DNA of 64,000 nt from Arcuatula senhousia (lineage: Eukaryota; Mollusca; Bivalvia; Mytilida; Mytilidae). Both the position numbers and the translations under genes were made by a program. Numbering within the stretch: the stretch's first letter is position 1; every line of letters begins with the position of its first letter. The DNA lies in NCBI GenBank assembly GCA_963971305.1, contig OZ020309.1:6937001-7001000 (forward strand), read 5' to 3'. A model generated the notes under the pieces. That model made no database searches. It had not been told where the DNA came from and saw only the letters and a list, made by a program, of their open reading frames with translations. Of this stretch, positions 36,701-46,810 are shown piece after piece.

Positions 36701-39700
36701 AAGATATAAGTATATATTAAGCATAAATTAATACAATTTCAAACGCATTCATGGATTTTGTTTTAGCGTAAAAGCTTTTAAAGGGCGTACTTTCGATTTT
36801 TGTAAAAATAACATTGAGGTCATTGTTGTTCTTAAAAAAAATCTAAGAACAACTGAATTCTTGGTCAGTAATAAAACAGTTACTAACGATGGGTGTATAT
36901 TATTCGGGTTTTTTTAATCGTTTTCTCCGAAGGGAAAATATTTGACAGGGACATTTTTGATTTTTACCCCCCTTTGGCCCCTAATTTCTAAACGAAAAAA
37001 GAAGGGACAAACAAAATCAAGCCTTCCCTTTCTTTTATGGCAAGTGACATTACTGTAAAGTTTCATAGCATTTGATCAACCATAACAAAAGTAATTGTGG
37101 AAACTAACTAAATCAAAGCGCTAAAGCGTTTAAAGGCAAGCGAAAATATATAAGAACTATAATAGATTTATTCTCTGTTAAAGTATATTGTTCAAAATGT
37201 TTGTGAATTATTAATTTGGACCGTCATGCAGATGCCCTCAAATTTAAAGTTAATGAACACAATGCACACACAAGACAGGTATCGTGTAAAAACGGTATCG
37301 ATTGAAACACCCCTTCGATTAAAATGCACTCGTCCCAATGATGTGTATTTTGTACTGATTTTATGAATGGCGAAGCTAGAATCGGAATCCATGCATTAAC
37401 CAATCAAATGAGAGAAATATTTATACGAACCAATCAAGTAATAGATAAATACATAATGTATATTCTATCGCCTTTAACTAAAAAGTTCGTCATGAAAGAT
37501 GCAAAGGAATAAATAAAACATGTGCTGGTCATATAAAATGCCAATAAAAATTGAGATTTATAGAAGTGTATATCATGTTAACAAATATTGAAAAGTAATA
37601 TAGAAAATAAAGCATTTTATTCCAGTCTGGATGCAGGAAAATCACTCCGTCTAGACAGAAAAAAAAAAACGCGAAAATCATCACTACTCTATAGACTCCA
37701 TAAGGCTTCGCTGGCGCTTGCCTAAAAATCGGTTTTTGGTCAATTTTGGGCCCCTTATTTCTAATCGGAATTATAAAATGACCCATAAGGAGAGGTGCAC
37801 ATCTTCAATATATCTTGATCACTGTGTAATATTTCATAAAGATCCAGTGTTTAGCTTTGAGATTCTGATTACACAAGACAGGCACTCCTACAGTGCGACG
37901 GACGGACGTATAGACGGACGGAGTGACCCGATTACTACACATGTTTTCTCATTCGGCGACGCAGGTAAAAACCTAATTATAAGGAGGAAACCGTCGCAGT
38001 CTTAGGCTGTGTCACTCAAAAACCGCCACAGTTTCCCGAACAAACCTTACAGTATTCACGAAAAAACCGTAACGTGTTTAGAGGAAAATGTAAATTACTT
38101 CAAGGTATCTTTATAACTATTTGTAAAAAAGATGATAAACGTTTCAGATTTGACAAAAGAGTCACAAAAACTTTTTTTGTTCATTTTTACAATTGTTTTT
38201 CGACGAAATAATGATATTTTTGAAAATGGTAACAATGTTTTATTTTGACAATTAAATGACTTTGAATTGTGTCAAAATTCATTAAGTATATGTTCGGTTT
38301 ATTTTTAAAAACACTTGACATATTTTTTACAAATCAATAAGTCTATAAACTAAACTGACCTTGAAAAAGTCAATATCGTCTTAATTTTCCTCTGTTTTCT
38401 CCCATAATGCATTTAGGAGATCAGCAAAAACCTTACTGTTGTCACGCAAAAACAAATTTATCGTGTCGCACTTTGTAGGGATTGTACATGTTGTAATTTG
38501 ATTGACATGTTTTGGTCATCGTCATATCTCTAGAAATAAAATGTGTGTGGTACATATGTTATTTTACTTTGAAAAAACTTTTATTTTATTTAGTTGATGG
38601 TGGGTACACATGCACAGACATTTTATTCGGATTAAAAATTTGAATTTGATCAGTCTCTTCGTCTAAAATTTTATAATGCAATCCTTAATAAACTGTTATG
38701 TCATCAGAACCATATTTGCGCAGTCGACCCACCATATCTCAAGAAAAATATTCCTTATACCAATGAAACTTGATACACCTCTGCGACTTCTATAATAATT
38801 TTAATGTACACCATCGTTTGATTTCACCCTTTCGGAGCAAAATGAAGTTTCATGGCAATTCCAAATCCATAAAAATCCTAAAGGCTTTATCATGTTTATG
38901 TAAATGAGACTTGTCCCGTCTCCATAATTATGCTATACAGCATCTTAATCATTTGACCTAGCATTTTTATCTAAACTTTTGATATTTTACATTTCCACAT
39001 ATATATACACGGGCGGCGCCCATATGATAATGTGGGCATAGTACAATGAATGACCACAATATTTTTTCTATTTTATGTAAAGTAGACACGCACAAAAAAT
39101 ATGACTACTTCTAATAAATAAATATCTTTTACATGTTTTCATAATTAATAATTCTTATGATAGGAGAAAAATAATTTTGAATCAATTTATAAACTAAAAT
39201 TCCCTAGTTGGTGTTCCACCAGATAAAACACTTCATCCATGACATGCATGATCTGGTTGATAAAATGTTGAGATTATAAACAATCATATGAACGTTTTCC
39301 TATGCTATTAATATTATCTTGGTCCACTCCAACCTATGGAGTTTACGTATCACAATTGTTTCATTATTGCAGAGCTTGTGGGAATTACTTAGTACATTCC
39401 TTAGTCTGACACAAAAATTGCTTACACAGAGTTATGTTGCTGCTCAGTTGCTGTCTCCCCTCAAGAAATTTTACGGAAGAAACAAATATGGAAAAAATGC
39501 AGATGTTGGTTTGTCATGTGGGGTTGTTTTCTCTTCTTTTACCGGATTTGACACACTGAATTAACTGTTGGCAACGCGACGGGTGTGCTGTAGCAAGCAG
39601 AAACTGCTTACCTTTCCGGAACATCTGCGTTCACTTACTAGAGTTCGATCGAGTTGTTAACTGATATTCAGTAGTTTTGTGTTTCCGTGTTTTATATGTT

Positions 39701-42700
39701 GTCTGTTTTTTACGTCCTGTTTTCGTTGGTGTTTACTGGTTTTGTCTCTGCCCTTCAGAGGTCAGTCTGACATTCGGGTGCCCCATTGGTACCTCTGCTT
39801 GCTCAACTATTACAAATGTTGATTTTCTAATTGATCTTGAATCGATATAAGACATAATATACCGTATAGAGATACACATTTTTCACTCTAACCCGAAGAC
39901 GCAATGGAGAATTCTACATGTTCTATGAAGTTAACTTTATGGAAAGTATACATACACGTTTTAAAGTAAAAACTTTCGCTGTGTGATGCAGTTTTAAACA
40001 CATTTGGACAGGTTTCTTCTGTGCATAGAACTTTATATATAACATCTGTAGCCGAAGGTAAATCAAACGGAAATTGCATGCTCAGTGTGTTCCCTTTCAC
40101 AATGAACAGACGTAATTGGTTTTTCATTTGAACAAAGACTATGAAACTCTTAGCTTTAGTAAAGGTTTGGTTGACTTTAATTGTGTATACAGACGGCGGT
40201 TGTCGAAACACAGATACTGGTAAGGTGCTCTGAAATATATGTATCAGATTTTCAAAATAAAATATCTAGTATATAAATATTCAAATCAAGTTTATTCATA
40301 TAGAGTGTCTTTTTGTCGCATTCTTGACTAATGGCCGAAGTTAAAAACTATAGCGAAACAAAGTTTTCAACAATGAGACATGCTTTTTTTGTCTGTTTCT
40401 GTTCTTATAATTTATCTTTATTATGATATTGGTCATTCATTTTCTTTGTTTTTATATTAATCAGCAAATTGTGTCAGAATTTTCAAAATGGCCGCCTCTT
40501 TCATCTAAATGTATCCCTTGATGTGTCCAATACTACTGACCAGTGATAGTTTTGCTTGCAGTTTGTTTAAGGAAACATTTAATGACATGCTGGTTTTCAT
40601 ATTTAAGCACAATTTCATAACAACTTTTGAAATCTTTGAACTTTATATCTTTTTATTTAGCATTTTTTTTAGCATAAGTTACAAAAGCAAAAACCTGTAA
40701 ACATAGCTAATCTGGCCACATAAATGTGATGCACTAGAAAAAGAAATTTTGCGATGTGGTGGTTAACGCGTTGGGCTATACTATAAACATTAAGGTTCAT
40801 GGTTTGAGGTGAAAATTTCATGAATAAATGTTCTGACTCCGTCTTCTCTGGCTTATACAGTTAACGTATCAGAACTTAATCGTTTTCTTTTTCTAGTTGT
40901 TATATGTGTTTTTGTCTACAGATTTTGGCCTTTTCGGACTAAAAACTTTCGATCATCCCGTTTGTACACAACTACTAAAAGTTCCAGCCAATAAATTCTG
41001 CTACTACTGATGGGCGTTCCATCTATTCAAGACGCATTAGAGGCGCTTTACCACATAGACTGAAAATACCTTACAATATGCGAATATAAAAAGAGCACAA
41101 AAAAAAGAACAAAAAGACCTAGTAACTAGAACCCAAATTATGACAGAGACCAACACTTGCCTGGGGGAAGAAAAAAGAGTTTTGACAATTTTGAAATTAA
41201 GGTGGAGAAGGACAGTGGTCATGTGACTTGCCCAAAATAAAATGAAATTTGAAAAATATTTTGAGATTTTTGTGTTTTTAGAATCTGTATACCTAGTTTA
41301 GACACATTTTATCAGTAGGATTAAAATTTGTAATCTTAAAGTAGTATAAATTCTCAGCTAAAGTATGGTCAAGGGAGGTGATTTGGCAAAAATCATGAAA
41401 AATCATCGTTTTTGGCTCCTATCTTTGCTTGTACGTAAAAATCAAGGGAAGAAACCCCACTTTGAATTGATTTAAGATGATGAATTATTTCAAGATCTAT
41501 AAAATGTCAAAAATGAGGGAAATCTATTGACAGGAAAAAAAGTAATGAAACATGTATGTGTGTTTTTATGGCTTTTCCTATATAATTCATAGTAAAATAT
41601 TGATACTTTAACTTGATATAACTCAAAAGTAGGGAAGAAACCCATGAATTATGAATCAAATTATGAAAGAGTACATCATTTTGGACATTTATGCCAATTT
41701 TGAAGAAAATCTATTGACAAATTAATTTTGGACCTAAGTGCCACGCTCTACCTTAATAGGGACAATTTAATATCGTTGGTATGTTTTTAATTTTTTTTTA
41801 TAAGAATAAGAATAAATATCGCAGTGATGACATGTTTTTTTCTATAAAAAAGTGTGCTTTAGTAGTATGTATTTACTTCATAGCTAATAAATCTTAACAT
41901 ATTTAATTCAATGGCCCTACACACCTACCAACGTTCCTGTTTGTAGTGGAATTTCAATCACTTCTGATGATTCCATATGCACGTCGACCAAACTTGTTTC
42001 TGTAATTTCTACAATACAAGAATACAATGTTATTTACCAACCCTGGGTCCTCAAAGGGCAAAACAAATTACAAAATTTATTTATGCAATTCATTTTTAGG
42101 CAAGCGTTAGCTGCCTTATGTAGTCATTAATGTTACTTCTGGCTTTCGCGTTTTTTTTCTGTCTAGACAGAGTAATCTGCCTATTGTAATTCTTTATTTT
42201 CCATATTTCTTTTTAAAATATTATCTTATATGTTACAATTTAATGCACTCTTTAAAAAAATCCCCATTTTTAAACGACACACAACAAGTTTTATTAATTC
42301 CTTTGCAACAAACTTTTAAATGATCGGCTCAAGAACATACATGAATATTTATCTGTAACTTGATTGGTTGGCACTTTACCTTCAAATATTGCTGTTATTT
42401 CATTGGTTTAGTGTAATTTAATTTCTGATTAAAATTCAATACTTTTATACATGCTGGACGAGTTCATTTTTATCGAAGGGGGGTTTGAATCGATACTATT
42501 TGTGTACAATACAATGCATGTGCACCCAAAAGCACGCCCGCAAGTTTATATAATTTTAATTTAAAATATGATTGTTTATAGATTGAATAGCCCTCTGTGC
42601 CAAAGAGGGGGACTAGAGTGTTCATTAACTCTTTAAAAAATATCTGCTATAACCCAAAAGGTATCGTAAGTAAACAAGGCCAAGAAAAAAAACTAATTGA

Positions 42701-44121
42701 CACAAGAGACAATAAAACCACTGCACAATATAACAAATACAGACACAAAACTTCAACACACCACAATCAGTGAGGTCGAAACACAAAGACCTTTGCAATA
42801 GGCTTATCCTTTTCGACAGAAAGTAATGCTGGAAAATCCCAATCTCTATTTTGTTTTCTTTTTACTGGATTTTATTTCGTGAAAATCGGTTGCAGAACAG
42901 CTGGGCAATAATGTTTTTAAATTGTTTCGATTTGCATTAAACGTACGGAGAATTTTCTATCTATGCGTAACTTTTTTGAAAAGTATATGAAGAATAACAT
43001 TTGACCATATTATATACGGTACCTGAAATTACTGCGTGTCCATGGCATGTGACAGTTTCAAATTTACCAATGCTTAAATCTGGATTAGTCTTGAGCCCAA
43101 AGACATAGAGCTCAACTCCAAATGGTGAAAATTTGAAATCGAGTTTAATTTTTCTCCCGCTTGTTTGAATATTAATAAAAATATTCCTTGAAGAGCGATC
43201 GCTTCTGTCTACAACCAAAAGGTATGCCAAGGAGAAATTTAATGGAACAGTACCATTTATCTTAGCATCTATACTGGCACCTTCTCTGTCCTTCAGTTTC
43301 AATATAAAAAAACCATTTGCACTTTTCCACCTACAAAGAAAATCACATACAATTTTTCAATCAAGTTATTTATTATATGTAAATATATCTTTAATAATGT
43401 AAGAAATATATTAAGAAAAGTTGGGTTTATTTTTTTTTATTACAAGAACATGAAGAAGCAGTTACTGTGGTACCAATGGGCATAATACATGATACAATAC
43501 GCTAATTTGATTAAAGATGTAACAAGCTTTGTGATTGCCTGAGACACTTTCATCTATAAATGAGCCCAGAGACCACATTTTGCCATACTACTGAGATCAA
43601 TGTTTTTTTTTAATTCTTACTTTATATAATTTTATGAATTAAAATATAAAGTATGACTGTAATATTTTTTCGGTATATTCAAAATGACCTCATTTAGAAA
43701 TTAACCGCGTGTGTACTACATAATTGAATTGAGGCTATTCTTCATAGACCGAAAAAACATGACAGTCATTTCTTAAATTATGAAAGGGGTGTTCTCAACT
43801 GGTATTGGTGTTAAAGAAGACATTTTTTACACGTCTGAGGTCCCTCCATGAAATGAGAGAAACGTTAAGTCTTGTCATCTAGGGGCACATGAATTAAAAT
43901 GGGAAATAAAATAAAGGTAACAAAAAATCCCGAACTGGTAAGATCAACATCAAGAGAAGACAAAATAAGGCAATACACTCAGGATAGTTGAAGACCGCAA
44001 TGGTCACGACTTAATACAAGCATTTAAAAAATATGGTGGATTAACTAGGTTTTAATGCGTTAAACGTACCTCCCTCTTCAATGGCTAATTTGCTGGATAC
44101 AAAATTTATACTTACGTTCAT
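33701..44121 (-). CDS. PHYHIP-like protein, paralogue 1 (5 exons, apparent frameshift)
   Basis: Exons (minus): 44121-44116 (ATG AAC), 43330-43023, 42008-41929, 40229-39956 and 34374-33701 (stop TGA). All are GT-AG. The last exon carries the C-terminal domain of the phytanoyl-CoA hydroxylase-interacting protein (PHYHIP/PHYHIPL) family: YFYRNKSVEYFN, LPGLFFSTYI, KLYFADFYCHY, HVTLVL, SFCQQYLLEL, VKVFYTEKINLTTA and a terminal P-x-C-x2-C-N. Vertebrate members have one fibronectin-III domain before it; here exons 2-4 encode about 220 beta-rich residues (FSPFGVELYVFGL, SVFRQPPSVYTIKVNQTF) not clearly of that type. Exon 2 is 308 nt against 307 in the paralogue because of a run of seven A (43306-43312; T on the coding strand); taken literally this shifts the frame within about 12 codons. 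It may be a pseudogene, a sequencing error or a different exon border. The intact length would be about 446 aa. No signal peptide is evident, so it is probably intracellular. Confidence 0.78.
35701..35862. mobile_element. MITE with AGGCGGAT termini
   Basis: AGGCGGATATCCAGGGGG at the left and the inverse of CTGGATCCGCCT at the right. A GGGGGCCCGGGCCCCCC palindrome lies near the left end. Confidence 0.65.
35867..36103 (-). other. Coding-like ORF overlapping a palindrome arm
   Basis: 78 codons, FDNFRLLRENHITPYSLYRE and onward to a basic, proline-containing end (PVLKNPAAGPVKRKTRRIAM). The composition is more gene-like than neighbouring frames. Positions 36022-36103 repeat in inverted form at 36398-36479, where the plus strand keeps the same wording (...RIAPYSLYRETR in one frame). 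The function is unknown; it may be cargo of the transposon. Confidence 0.3.
36022..36479. repeat. Long imperfect palindrome, about 215-bp arms
   Basis: 36022-36238 is the inverse of 36270-36479 with a loop of about 31 bp (centre near 36254). Markers: GGTCTCCCGATACAGCGAGT against ACTCGCTGTATCGGGAGACC, and GTAGTAAAACAAAAAATCTA against its inverse. It lies inside the 3.9-kb transposon. Confidence 0.85.
36660..37700. other. No gene seen
   Basis: AT-rich interior of the 3.9-kb transposon. The open frame 37192-37392 (minus) shows no recognisable domain. Confidence 0.35.
38480..39300. other. Intron sequence of PHYHIP-like paralogue 1
   Basis: 39180-39300 (TTCCCTAGTTGGTGTTCCAC, AACAATCATATGAACGTTTT) is matched by 47675-47800 in the paralogue, showing that the tandem duplication included introns. 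The rest is unremarkable. Confidence 0.5.
39300..39835 (+). mobile_element. Penelope-like element 3' fragment
   Basis: It begins with the coding remnant CTCCAACCTATGGAGTTTAC (PTYGVYVSQL on translation), then CTCAAGAAATTTTACGGAAG and GCAGATGTTGGTTTGTCATG. It ends with 3' untranslated sequence GTGTTTACTGGTTTTGTCTC and ATTCGGGTGCCCCATTGGTA. It has multiple stops and frameshifts. Confidence 0.7.
40965..41060. repeat. Dispersed repeat with a GGGCGTTCCATCTATTCAAG core
   Basis: GTTCCAGCCAATAAATTCTG, then CTATTCAAGACGCATTAGAG and GCGCTTTACCA. It is closely related to 45700-45790, where the core is intact (GACGCGCGTTTCGTCTATTT). The consensus is a common bivalve dispersed repeat (from family knowledge). 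Confidence 0.55.
41197..41756. mobile_element. TTAA-flanked inverted-repeat element, copy 1
   Basis: TTAAGGTGGAGAAGGACAG at the left and the inverse of CCACGCTCTACCTTAA at the right. The left end continues GGTCATGTGACTTGCC, resembling the element at 53041-53621. It is non-coding and lies in intron 3 of PHYHIP-like paralogue 1. Confidence 0.65.
43640..43778. mobile_element. Small palindromic element
   Basis: ATGACTGTAATATTTTTTCGG at about 43653 is inverted as CCGAAAAAACATGACAGTCAT ending near 43769. Length about 140 bp, no coding. Confidence 0.65.
43790..44095 (-). repeat. Dispersed repeat shared with 55430-55850
   Basis: GACCGCAATGGTCACGACTT, TCTAGGGGCACATGAATTAA and CGTACCTCCCTCTTCAATGGC correspond to CGCAATGGTCCTGACTTGGT, GCTAGGGGCACATAAGTTAT and CCTCCCCCTTCCATTGCGAT at 55595-55750. 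Origin unknown. Confidence 0.5.
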
Positions 44122-44340
44122 GTTTTAGTTCCCTGTCTTTTTAAAATTAATTAGTTTACGTCTTTGTTAAATCTCTATTTGCACCATTTAAATTTGATAC
44201 TTTATGCTTAACGTACCATGTATATATGTATATTGAATAATTATCATACATACATGTACAATAGGTGAAAATACGATAGTTTTCGGAAAACGCTAGGCAT
44301 TTGAAATGTTCTTTAAATTCTTTACCCCTAATAGGTTAAA

Positions 44341-44640
44341 TTAACTATTTGCGTCCATTGTTCCATTCGGCGTCAAAACGCAAATGTCGCCGTTTTCTAA
44401 ATTTAAAATGTTCCTCAGTGGAAAATCTTGACACAGCGGATCAAAATTTAAAGTAAGCAATTGTAAAGGAGTAAATAACAAAATATCTGTGGCACAAACA
44501 AATATTTTAGTGCATATAATGTATTTTTCGAAGTCTATTGGTTGAAAATGTGCAAAATATCGTTTTCCCTGTTTGAAATCCCGCAGATGTATGAAAATGC
44601 TTAATAACCTCTTTGCAAATTCGATTTGTTTAGGGACCGA
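44341..44640 (-). other. Unrecognised coding-like ORF upstream of paralogue 1
   Basis: About 97 codons ending at 44341 (KQIEFAKRLLSIFIHLRDFK ... GDICVLTPNGTMDANS). The upstream part of the same frame is a MITE terminus (TTTAACTTGAAGGGGGAGGC). The composition is protein-like, but there is no family recognition and no splice partner. Confidence 0.2.
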
Positions 44641-44801
44641 CCATTTAACTTGAAGGGGGAGGCCTTGTTTTTTTTCTAAAAAAATATTCTGAAAAAATTT
44701 TTTGATGAAAAAAATATTTTGGCAGCAGAGGGTAAGAAAAAAAATATGCTGAAGAAGGATTTCTGCCATATAAAATAATGCTTATAATGAAAAAAAAAAT
44801 T
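44633..44801. mobile_element. Partial GACCATTTAACTTGAAG MITE
   Basis: The left terminus GGGACCGACCATTTAACTTG and the internal TTTTGGCAGCAGAGGGTAAG match the complete element at 52401-52680. The other terminus is missing and the copy abuts the inverted-repeat arm. Confidence 0.65.
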
Positions 44802-45169
44802 TGTGGTCTCTCTGGGCTCATTTATAGATGAAAGTGTCTCAGGCAATCACAAAGCTTGTTACATCTTAAATCAAATTAGCGTATTGTATCATGTATTATG
44901 CCCATTGGTACCACAGTAACTGCTTCTTCATGTTCTTGTAATAAAAAAAAATAAACCCAACTTTTCTTAATATATTTCTTACATTATTAAAGATATATTT
45001 ACATATAATAAAACTACAAAATATAGCAATCGTCAAAATTTAAGCAATTTTCGGAAGCAGCAAAGGAGTCAAATGCCGTTAGTCTGATAATAAAACTAAG
45101 ACAAAACTAGTAGCCATAATAGACAAAAATAAATCAGAAGGAGAACTTCAACATACAAATAATACATAC

Positions 45170-45365
45170 AAAACAACCAAACTGAAATTAGCAACATGAA
45201 CTCAGGTGCTCGAAAAGGATAAAGAGTTTCCGCCTGTTGCCAATTATCAATTTAAGTGTTGGTCAAACCAGGTAAAGGACGACCATACAAACACTATAAA
45301 AAACCAACATGTGTACTCTGGATAACTTTAAAAGCTAGAGTGGAACGAATGTTGCTACACAAAAG
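45170..45365 (-). mobile_element. Degenerate Penelope-like 3' fragment
   Basis: On the plus strand, AACTCAGGTGCTCGAAAAGG, GTTTCCGCCTGTTGCCAATT and GGAACGAATGTTGCTACAC are the inverse of the Penelope 3' region seen at 39560-39640 and 55000-55330. Confidence 0.6.
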
Positions 45366-45654
45366 GTAGTGACGATGGGAATTCATAAATTCGAAACTAT
45401 AAAACTTATAGTCATGCTAGAAGCAAAGAGATTTTCCTAAAAACAAATGTGTGTTTTATTTGTCTAAAACGTAGATTAAGTGTAACAACTAGTCATTGGT
45501 GTTTTATTTATCGTTCTAAGCCAAATGGTTATGTGGTTAAAAAACCTTTGACCAGAGTCCAAAGCATGTTTCAGATGCTTTTAGGTTCAGTTGAAAAAAA
45601 TGATTAAGCTGTTCATGTTGACGCGTTCTTTTACTTAGTTTTTATGTAAATTCG

Positions 45655-46110
45655 GAATCCTATAGCTGTAGGAGCAACATGAAATATAAGTTACAACAAA
45701 GTTCCAGACAATAAATTTTGCTACGCCTGACGCGCGTTTCGTCTATTTAAGACTCATCAGAGGCGCTCTACCAAAAGTTGAAAATGCCAAATACGTTATG
45801 AGTATGAAGAGCATAGAACAATAATACCAAAAATTTCGAATGAGAAACCAAATTATGAACCTTAGGTTTTTGACAATTTAAAAATTTAAACGGGTAATTT
45901 ATAGCTTGGTAATTTGACCTTCCAATGTTTTGATTTAAATGCTACTGATGAGAGGTTACTCCTTGAAATATCGATATATAGCATACCCAAATTAACCATA
46001 TATACCCGCGTTTTGGTATTTGTAATTTTGATGTGTTCGTCAACACAAAAAGTATTGATGCTGGAGCGGGCTAACGTCGGGGAATTAAAACTCCACCAGC
46101 AGTGCTAACC
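45655..46110. repeat. Dispersed bivalve-type repeats
   Basis: 45700-45790 holds CAATAAATTTTGCTACGCCT, GACGCGCGTTTCGTCTATTT and GACTCATCAGAGGCGCTCTA. 45922-46110 holds GATGAGAGGTTACTCCTTGA, GCTGGAGCGGGCTAACGTCG and TTAAAACTCCACCAGCAG. AGTTACAACAAAGTTCCAGA recurs at 46131. No coding capacity. Confidence 0.6.
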
Positions 46111-46800
46111 ATCACGGATGTTAGAAATATAAGTTACAACAAAGTTCCAGACAATAAATTTGTGAATTCAGTTTTTCAACCTGTGCAAATAGCATAGAAA
46201 AACAAAAATGACTTGAACACTAATCACTATAAATTGCTTCTGATCTCCGTAACAGCAGATAAGCCGTGTCTAGACAATGCTCTGATTACATATATAATTT
46301 TTTTTTTAAATATTTGCGAAAACATTTATCATATCATTCTTTGCCTGTATTTATCACGGAAACAATTATTGCAGCCTTTGGTTACTAGTATGGTAGATCC
46401 AAGGAGATTCAAGGGAGGGGCTAAGTTCCTTGGACCCAATAATATCATTCTGTTAATAACAAGTATTTAGGTAATATGTCTGTATTTTACAAAGCGGAAT
46501 TCTGCTACTTAGATTTCATACTGGATGCAAAAAGGTGCAAAATAGCAGTTGGATATTTTTTTGAAAAAAGCAATTGTGGCTGCCGTTAAAATACAAAAAC
46601 GCAGTGTACATGTGGTGTGGTGGTCTGGGTTTTTGTATAAAAATATGACATGAACATGTTAAAGTTCGTGTATCATGTGTATATTTCTTTAAGCATCATG
46701 TTAAGATGAAAAATATAAAAATGTATGTGGGTTTGTTAAAAACATAGCACAGAGAATTGAAATATTTTCAGCCATTTTGGTACAAGGTAACAATGTAACA
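46111..46800. other. Intergenic sequence between the PHYHIP-like paralogues
   Basis: No convincing gene. The 85-codon plus frame (46213-46470) has no family resemblance. Confidence 0.4.
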
Positions 46801-46810
46801 CCTCTAGTAA

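Larger units (their letters stand above)
34592..38479. mobile_element. 3.9-kb DNA transposon with about 60-bp terminal inverted repeats
   Basis: The left end CCTACAAAGTGCGACACGAC (34592) is the inverse of the right end GTCGCACTTTGTAGG (38479). Similarity continues for about 60 bp through GCGTGACAACAnTAAGGTTT. Sub-terminal motifs of the TAAGGTTTTT / AAAAACCTTA type recur inside both ends (34985-35090; 37975-38080). No transposase is recognisable, so it is probably non-autonomous. It sits in the last intron of PHYHIP-like paralogue 1 and carries the smaller elements at 35701-35862 and 36022-36479 plus a GGACGGACG-type repeat at 37720-38010. Confidence 0.75.
43370..45011. repeat. Near-identical 208-bp inverted repeat around the first exon of paralogue 1
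   Basis: The left arm 43370-43577 and right arm 44802-45011 differ by one substitution and a 2-bp insertion as read by eye (markers: GGGTTTATTTTTTTTTATTA, GTTACTGTGGTACCAATGGG, TTTGTGATTGCCTGAGACAC). The 1.2-kb spacer contains the two-codon first exon (44116-44121). The left arm is in intron 1; the right arm is upstream of the start codon. Confidence 0.9.
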
